From Pseudomonadota bacterium (lineage in GTDB: Bacteria; Desulfobacterota; Desulfarculia; Desulfarculales; Desulfarculaceae): a DNA stretch of 64,000 bases. Numbering within the stretch: position 1 is the first letter of the stretch; the number at the start of each line of letters is the position of its first letter. Location of the stretch: contig JAHIND010000026.1 in the NCBI GenBank assembly GCA_018896025.1, positions 170,659 through 234,658 on the forward strand, read 5' to 3'. The notes under the pieces were generated by a model. The model saw nothing but the letters and a program-made list of their open reading frames with translations, was not told where the DNA came from and searched no databases. This document shows, one piece after another, positions 59,967 to 64,000 of this stretch. Both the position numbers and the translations under genes were made by a program.

Positions 59967-60675
59967 ACCCAAGGTTTTGGCGCTGATCCCCGCCCGGGGC
60001 GGCTCCAAGGGGGTGCCCCAAAAGAACATACGCCCGGTGGGCGGCAAGCCGCTCATCGCCTGGACCATCGAGTGCGCCTTGGCCGCGCGGCATCTCTTCC
60101 ATCGAATCGTGGTGAGCACCGACGACCCGGCCACTGCCGCCATCGCCCGTTCCTTTGGGGCGGAGGTGCCTTTCATGCGGCCGGCCGATCTGGCCGCCGA
60201 CAAAAGCCCCACCTTGCCGGTGACCCAGCACGCAGTGAAGTTTGTGGAGCAGCAGGACGGTATAACCCTTGACTGGGTGATGCTTCTGCAGCCGACTTCA
60301 CCCATCCGGGAGGTGGTTGACCTGGAGACCAGCCTGGATCTGGCCTTTGCCGGGGGTTCTGATTCGGTGATAAGCGTGGTGCGGGTTATTGACATGCACC
60401 CGGTGATGATGAAGCGTATTGAGGACGGCCTGCTGGTGCCCTTTTGCGTGGAGGAGAAGGAAGGCACCCGCCGACAGGACTATGAGCCGCAGGCCTACCG
60501 GCGCAACGGCTCCATCTATTTGGGCCGCCGGGAATTTATCGTTAACCGCGGCTCCATGTGGGGCAACATAATCAAGCCCTACATCATGCCCGAGGAACGT
60601 TCCTTGAACATCGACAACGAGGAGCAGTTGATGGTGGCGGATTTGATCCTGTCCAAGAGGGGCGCCGCCGCCTAG
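59956..60675 (+). CDS. CMP-nonulosonate cytidylyltransferase (NeuA/LegF family)
   Basis: This 239-residue nucleotidyltransferase has LALIPARGGSKGVPQKNIRPVGGKPLIAWTIE, VVSTDDPATAAIARSFGAEVPFMRPADLA, MLLQPTSPIR and RRNGSIYLGRREFI. It activates the nonulosonic acid as the CMP sugar (in LegF, CMP-legionaminate). I chose the ATG at 59956 with GGGAGA six bases upstream. Its stop overlaps the stop of the NusG-like gene on the other strand by three bases. Confidence 0.93.
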   Translation: MSDKPKVLALIPARGGSKGVPQKNIRPVGGKPLIAWTIECALAARHLFHRIVVSTDDPATAAIARSFGAEVPFMRPADLAADKSPTLPVTQHAVKFVEQQDGITLDWVMLLQPTSPIREVVDLETSLDLAFAGGSDSVISVVRVIDMHPVMMKRIEDGLLVPFCVEEKEGTRRQDYEPQAYRRNGSIYLGRREFIVNRGSMWGNIIKPYIMPEERSLNIDNEEQLMVADLILSKRGAAA

Positions 60676-61232
60676 GTCCGAGTGAGGAGTTCCTTGATGA
60701 CCAGGTTGTCGTCCAGCTCCACGCAGACCGCCCGTTGGATTATCTCCACCGAGACCACCAGGCGGCGGGGGGAACTGCGGCGCACCAGGCGTCCCACCAC
60801 GTCCTCGAGAGGGCCGTGGGTGATGCGCACCAGGTCCCCGGCGGCCAGGCTGTCCTGAGGATGCAGGGGCAGTTCGGAACGCATCAGTATTTTAAGGGAA
60901 TTGATCTGCTCGGGGTCGGCCGGGGCCGGTACGCCGTTGAAGCTGACGATGTTGACCACGCCGCGGGCCTGGAGCATGGCCAGGCGGGTGGAGGGATGTA
61001 GGTCGCTGAGCACGAAAAGGTAGCCCGGAAACATGGGGACCTGGATTTTCTTGCGGCGGTCGGTGCGTCGGCTCCAGGTCTCCAACTCGGGCAGAAAGGC
61101 TTCCATCTTCAAGCCGAGCAACTGGTCCCGCACCACCCGTTCGTGACGGGAGCGGGTCCGCAGGGCATACCAGGCCGGTTCCCCCCAGGGCGAATTGGTT
61201 TGGTCTTTTTTTTGCTCTAAATCGGGAGGCAT
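60672..61232 (-). CDS. NusG-family antitermination paralog (RfaH/UpxY/LoaP-like)
   Basis: This 186-residue protein has an NGN domain (AWYALRTRSRHERVVRDQLLGLKMEAFLPELETWSRR ... VPMFPGYLFVLSDL) and a C-terminal KOW motif (LAAGDLVRITHGPLEDVVGRLVRR). Specialised NusG paralogs bind RNA polymerase and let it pass terminators in long surface-polysaccharide operons. The intrinsic terminators at 23542 and 26869 inside this locus would be natural targets, which is inference. It lies 22 bases downstream of the PglF-like gene on the same strand. Confidence 0.88.
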   Translation of the reverse strand: MPPDLEQKKDQTNSPWGEPAWYALRTRSRHERVVRDQLLGLKMEAFLPELETWSRRTDRRKKIQVPMFPGYLFVLSDLHPSTRLAMLQARGVVNIVSFNGVPAPADPEQINSLKILMRSELPLHPQDSLAAGDLVRITHGPLEDVVGRLVRRSSPRRLVVSVEIIQRAVCVELDDNLVIKELLTRT

Positions 61233-61254
61233 TTTTCCTGGATTCGCTTGGGGG

Positions 61255-63216
61255 CTACCAGTTTCCTACCTTGGGCGCGATATCCGTGGGGGACTTTGGC
61301 TTGAGGTCGGCCGGGCTGAAGTGCCCCTCCTGCTCCACGAAGGACTTGAAAAGCTCCCTGGCCTTATCCCCATCCCAGTTGGTCTTGACTTTGTTGCACA
61401 GCTTGATCCAGTGGTGCACGCGTCCGTTTTCCATGGGGTGGGACATGAGCCGGGTGATGCGGGGGTGCACGGTTTTGGTGATGCCTTCGCCCTGCCAGTA
61501 AAGCTCCTCGTGGAGCCTTTCCCCCGGCCTGAGACCGATTATCTTGATCTCGATGTCATCTTCCGGCTCCAGGCCCGCCAAGCGGATGACGTTGTGGGCC
61601 ACATCCATGATGCGGATGGGCTCTCCCATGTCCAGCAGCAGGATGTCCCCGCCGTAGCCCATGTTGCCGGCGGTTATAACCAGGCCCGCCGCCTCGTCGA
61701 TGGACATGAAAAAGCGGGAGGCTTCCGGGTGGGTGACCGTGACCGGCCCACCTTCTTCCACCTGGCGGCGGAACAACGGCACCACGCTGCCGTTGGAGTT
61801 GATGACGTTACCAAAGCGCACCGCCACGAACTTGTGCTGGGGGCTGCTGAAGCCCAGGAGAAGCTTTTCGGCCATGGATTTGGAGATGCCCATGACGCTC
61901 ACCGGGTTGACCGCCTTGTCGGTGGAGATCAGGATGAAGCGCTCCACCCCGTGCTTGATGGCGGCCTGGCCCAAGGCGTAGGACCCCAGCACGTTGACGT
62001 TGATCGCCTCCACGGGGTCGCACTCCATCATGGGCACATGCTTTAGGGCGGCGGCGTGGTACACGCATTGGGGTTTGTATTTGTCCATCACCCAGTCCAG
62101 CTTGTCCTGGTTGGTGATGTCGCAGATCACCGATTCGGTCCGCAAGCTGGGGCTGGTGCGGGAGAGCTCCTGGCAGATGTCGTAAAGACCGCTTTCGCTG
62201 CGGTCCAGCATGATCAGCCGCTGGGGCGGCTCCTGCTGCAACTGGCGGCACAACTCAGAGCCGATGGAGCCCGCCGCGCCGGTGACCATCACCACCCCTT
62301 GCTTGGGCTGGAGGCGCTCCCCGTCGCCCGCGGGACGGGCGAAGGAAACCACGTTGCGGCCCATGACCTGGGTGGGCTTGACCTCATCCATGCGCACAAG
62401 GTGTTGGCGTTCGGCAATGAGGTCCTCGGCCGAACGCAAAACCTTGCAGGCCACGCCGGCTTTTTCACACTCCTCCATGATTTTGCGGATGTTTTTCATG
62501 GGAGAGGAAAACAGGGCGATGAGAACCACGTCGATGTCGTTATGGCTGATGGCGCTGCGCAGGCTGCTCAGGTGCCCCAAAACCGGAATGCCCATGAATT
62601 GGGCGCCGCGACTGGTCTTGCGGTCGTCCAGGAACCCGACGATCTTGAAGGGCATCTGACCGTCGGCCATGATCAGGCGCACCAAGCCGATGATTTCGTC
62701 GCCGTCGCTGAGGATCAGGGTGCGCTGCCAGCCGAAATTGTTCCGGTCGTGCACCTTTTCCCGGTATAAGCGGATGACTACCCGCATAGAGGTGATGCCC
62801 ACTATGCTGAAGAAGGCCTCCAAGAAAAACACGCTACGGGGCAGGCCGCCCAGGGTGTGGCCGAACCAAAACCACAGGGTGATGAGAAGGGCCGCGCTGC
62901 TGAGCAGGCAGGCCTTTACGATGCAAAGGACGTCAGGCAGGGTTACGTAGCGCCAAAAGCCGGAAAAAAGTTTGAAATACCAAAAAGAAAAAAAACGAAA
63001 GAAAACAAGGATAACCAGGGGGGTCCACATCAAGCCCCACACCCGGTCGGGAATGGCGAAATCGTACCTGATTCCGAAAGCCAGGAGGTAGGCGATCCCA
63101 ATGGTCAGTAATTGAGAACTGACGATCAATACCTTGCGAAGAGGCAGAATGATCGCAGCAAACCGCTTCTCGGTTTTATCTAGAAAATCCAACATGGGTA
63201 GATTGCTGAGTTTCAC
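61255..63216 (-). CDS. Membrane-anchored UDP-GlcNAc 4,6-dehydratase (PglF/WbpM family)
   Basis: This 653-residue protein has four or five N-terminal membrane segments (about 30-145), a CoA-binding-like linker domain (165-260) and a C-terminal SDR dehydratase. The dehydratase has VTGAAGSIGSEL at 311-322 and ISTDKAVNPVSVMGISK with Met 442 and Lys 446, the Ser/Met/Lys arrangement of this family in place of Tyr-Lys. It forms UDP-4-keto-6-deoxy-GlcNAc for bacillosamine, legionaminic acid or fucosamine-type sugars. The start is GTG 63216 (AGGA upstream), with ATG 63195 as an alternative. Confidence 0.92.
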   Translation of the reverse strand: MKLSNLPMLDFLDKTEKRFAAIILPLRKVLIVSSQLLTIGIAYLLAFGIRYDFAIPDRVWGLMWTPLVILVFFRFFSFWYFKLFSGFWRYVTLPDVLCIVKACLLSSAALLITLWFWFGHTLGGLPRSVFFLEAFFSIVGITSMRVVIRLYREKVHDRNNFGWQRTLILSDGDEIIGLVRLIMADGQMPFKIVGFLDDRKTSRGAQFMGIPVLGHLSSLRSAISHNDIDVVLIALFSSPMKNIRKIMEECEKAGVACKVLRSAEDLIAERQHLVRMDEVKPTQVMGRNVVSFARPAGDGERLQPKQGVVMVTGAAGSIGSELCRQLQQEPPQRLIMLDRSESGLYDICQELSRTSPSLRTESVICDITNQDKLDWVMDKYKPQCVYHAAALKHVPMMECDPVEAINVNVLGSYALGQAAIKHGVERFILISTDKAVNPVSVMGISKSMAEKLLLGFSSPQHKFVAVRFGNVINSNGSVVPLFRRQVEEGGPVTVTHPEASRFFMSIDEAAGLVITAGNMGYGGDILLLDMGEPIRIMDVAHNVIRLAGLEPEDDIEIKIIGLRPGERLHEELYWQGEGITKTVHPRITRLMSHPMENGRVHHWIKLCNKVKTNWDGDKARELFKSFVEQEGHFSPADLKPKSPTDIAPKVGNW

Positions 63217-63565
63217 GGGTGTCCTGGCCTTGACTTTGAAATAGGGTGTTTTTCATTGGTGATGCCACACATATTGATGTCCCAACGGAACTAACCGCCT
63301 AATATTGCCCCCATTAGTTTTGAAAGATTATTTTTAAAAAGCCATGTCTCTCCTGGTCACCATCCGTAAGCTTACCGGCTGCCGAATTTATTTTATTATT
63401 TCATTTTAAGATTCAAGGACAAGTGTAAGTACAAAAGCCCTAAAAAGTCAATATCTTATCGGCCAAAGCCGGGCAAATAAATTTTCGATCCAGACTCGTG
63501 GTAGATAAATTGTTAATAGTCGCGCCTGCTTTAATGCAAGTGAAAATTCGGTGGCGCGCCCAGCC
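63217..63565. other. AT-rich intergenic region with a reverse-strand promoter
   Basis: These 349 bases separate two reverse-strand genes and are clearly AT-rich. They include a candidate sigma70 promoter (63422-63451, minus) and about 200 bases of leader before the PglF-like gene. No terminator with a T run was seen for the gene at 63566, which is transcribed into this region. Confidence 0.5.
63422..63451 (-). promoter_or_regulatory. Candidate sigma70 promoter for pglF-nusG
   Basis: On the minus strand TTGACT and TACACT are 18 bases apart. Transcription would start near 63415 and leave a leader of about 200 bases before the GTG at 63216. Confidence 0.45.
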
Positions 63566-64000
63566 TTAAGATGCCAGCTCCTCCTTGACCATGGCCAAGA
63601 GCAGGGGCAGGTTTATCTCGTGATGGCCGGTGATATTGATGCCCCGCCCCCCGGTGAGCACCGGGCGGGTGACCACGTTGGTCATGGGCCGGTAGTGACG
63701 GATCATGTCCATGTTCACCGTGGTGAAGTCCTTGGCCTCGTGGCCCAGGTTGCGCGCCGCGCTGAGCGCCTTCAGGAACACCTCGGGCAGCACCACTGCC
63801 GAACCCAGGTTGACGTACACCCCGCCCTTTAGCCCGCCCACCTGGGCGGTGAACAAACGGAAGTCCACGTGGGTGGCCCGGCCGGTGGCCGCGCCGTCGA
63901 AGCTGGGGTGCATGTGGATGATGTCCGCCCCGATGGACACGTGCACCGTGGCGGGCAGGTCCAAACGGGCCGCCGCAGCCAACAAAGATACCTTGATGCA
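63566..64000 (-). CDS. Unidentified conserved-looking protein, C-terminal 144 residues
   Basis: The frame is open to the window's edge, so the N-terminus lies beyond 64000. The visible part has DLPATVHVSIGADIIHMHPSFDGAATGRATHVDFRLF, GGVYVNLGSAVVLPEVFLKALSAARN, FTTVNMDMIRHYRP and ITGHHEINLPLLLAM. The dense His, Asp and Gly content suggests a conserved enzyme core. I do not recognise the family. Codon use is the GC-rich host type, so it is probably outside the polysaccharide island. Confidence 0.75.
   Translation of the reverse strand, partial: CIKVSLLAAAARLDLPATVHVSIGADIIHMHPSFDGAATGRATHVDFRLFTAQVGGLKGGVYVNLGSAVVLPEVFLKALSAARNLGHEAKDFTTVNMDMIRHYRPMTNVVTRPVLTGGRGINITGHHEINLPLLLAMVKEELAS

Overview
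The window is GC-rich bacterial chromosome. The sequence alone does not fix the species. TRAP transport, a sigma54 activator with a cysteine-bearing PAS domain, a probable selenocysteine protein with an attached c-type heme motif, and MarR_EPS and NusG-paralog regulators beside a polysaccharide locus together suggest an anaerobic Desulfobacterota (deltaproteobacterial) lineage, perhaps Desulfarculales-like. That placement is inference.

Layout. 1-7.2 kb: the tail of an unidentified gene, a D-2-hydroxyacid dehydrogenase, an MltF-like lytic transglycosylase, a dctQ-dctM-dctP TRAP operon for a probable small organic acid, and an outer-membrane barrel protein. 7.25-11.85 kb: an MFS transporter, then a three-gene metal operon (ZnuA-like binding protein, YcgR-type permease, YcgQ-type DUF1980 partner) behind a perfect palindrome. 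12.6-15.9 kb: a sigma54-dependent activator that diverges from what I consider the most notable gene in the window. That gene is a secreted protein with one heme-c motif and three rhodanese domains, in which an in-frame TGA replaces the catalytic cysteine of the first domain. A SECIS-like hairpin follows the TGA, and a near-consensus -24/-12 promoter with inverted-repeat activator sites lies upstream. The annotation treats 14567-15937 as one selenoprotein gene. The spaces at 8.5-9.2, 11.9-12.6 and 15.9-16.4 kb are built from the same families of dispersed repeats, in a similar order.

16.5-63.2 kb is a cell-surface polysaccharide locus. It holds pathways for GDP-deoxyhexose (Gmd, Fcl-like, and a ColD-like PLP enzyme with His in place of Lys), for a nonulosonic acid (NeuC/LegG-like, NeuB/LegI-like, NeuA/LegF-like), and for a diacetamido-uronic acid of the WbpB/E/D type. 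It also has an amidotransferase set (HisH, a HisF paralog lacking Asp11, and a WbpG/PseA-like PP-loop enzyme) for an acetamidino sugar, a PglF/WbpM dehydratase, a PglE-like aminotransferase, an initiating sugar transferase, a Wzx flippase, polymerase/ligase-type membrane proteins, several glycosyltransferases, methyltransferases, acetyltransferases and deacetylases, a MarR_EPS regulator and a NusG paralog. Several genes are visibly AT-rich (31.9-33.5, 43.5-44.5 and 55.0-55.9 kb), as is common in exchanged surface-antigen loci. The gene order around hisH-hisF-wbpG resembles the B-band O-antigen locus of Pseudomonas aeruginosa O5 in logic, though not in detail.

The last 435 bases are the 3' part of a reverse-strand gene that I do not recognise. 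I saw no tRNA, rRNA, CRISPR array or intact insertion sequence.
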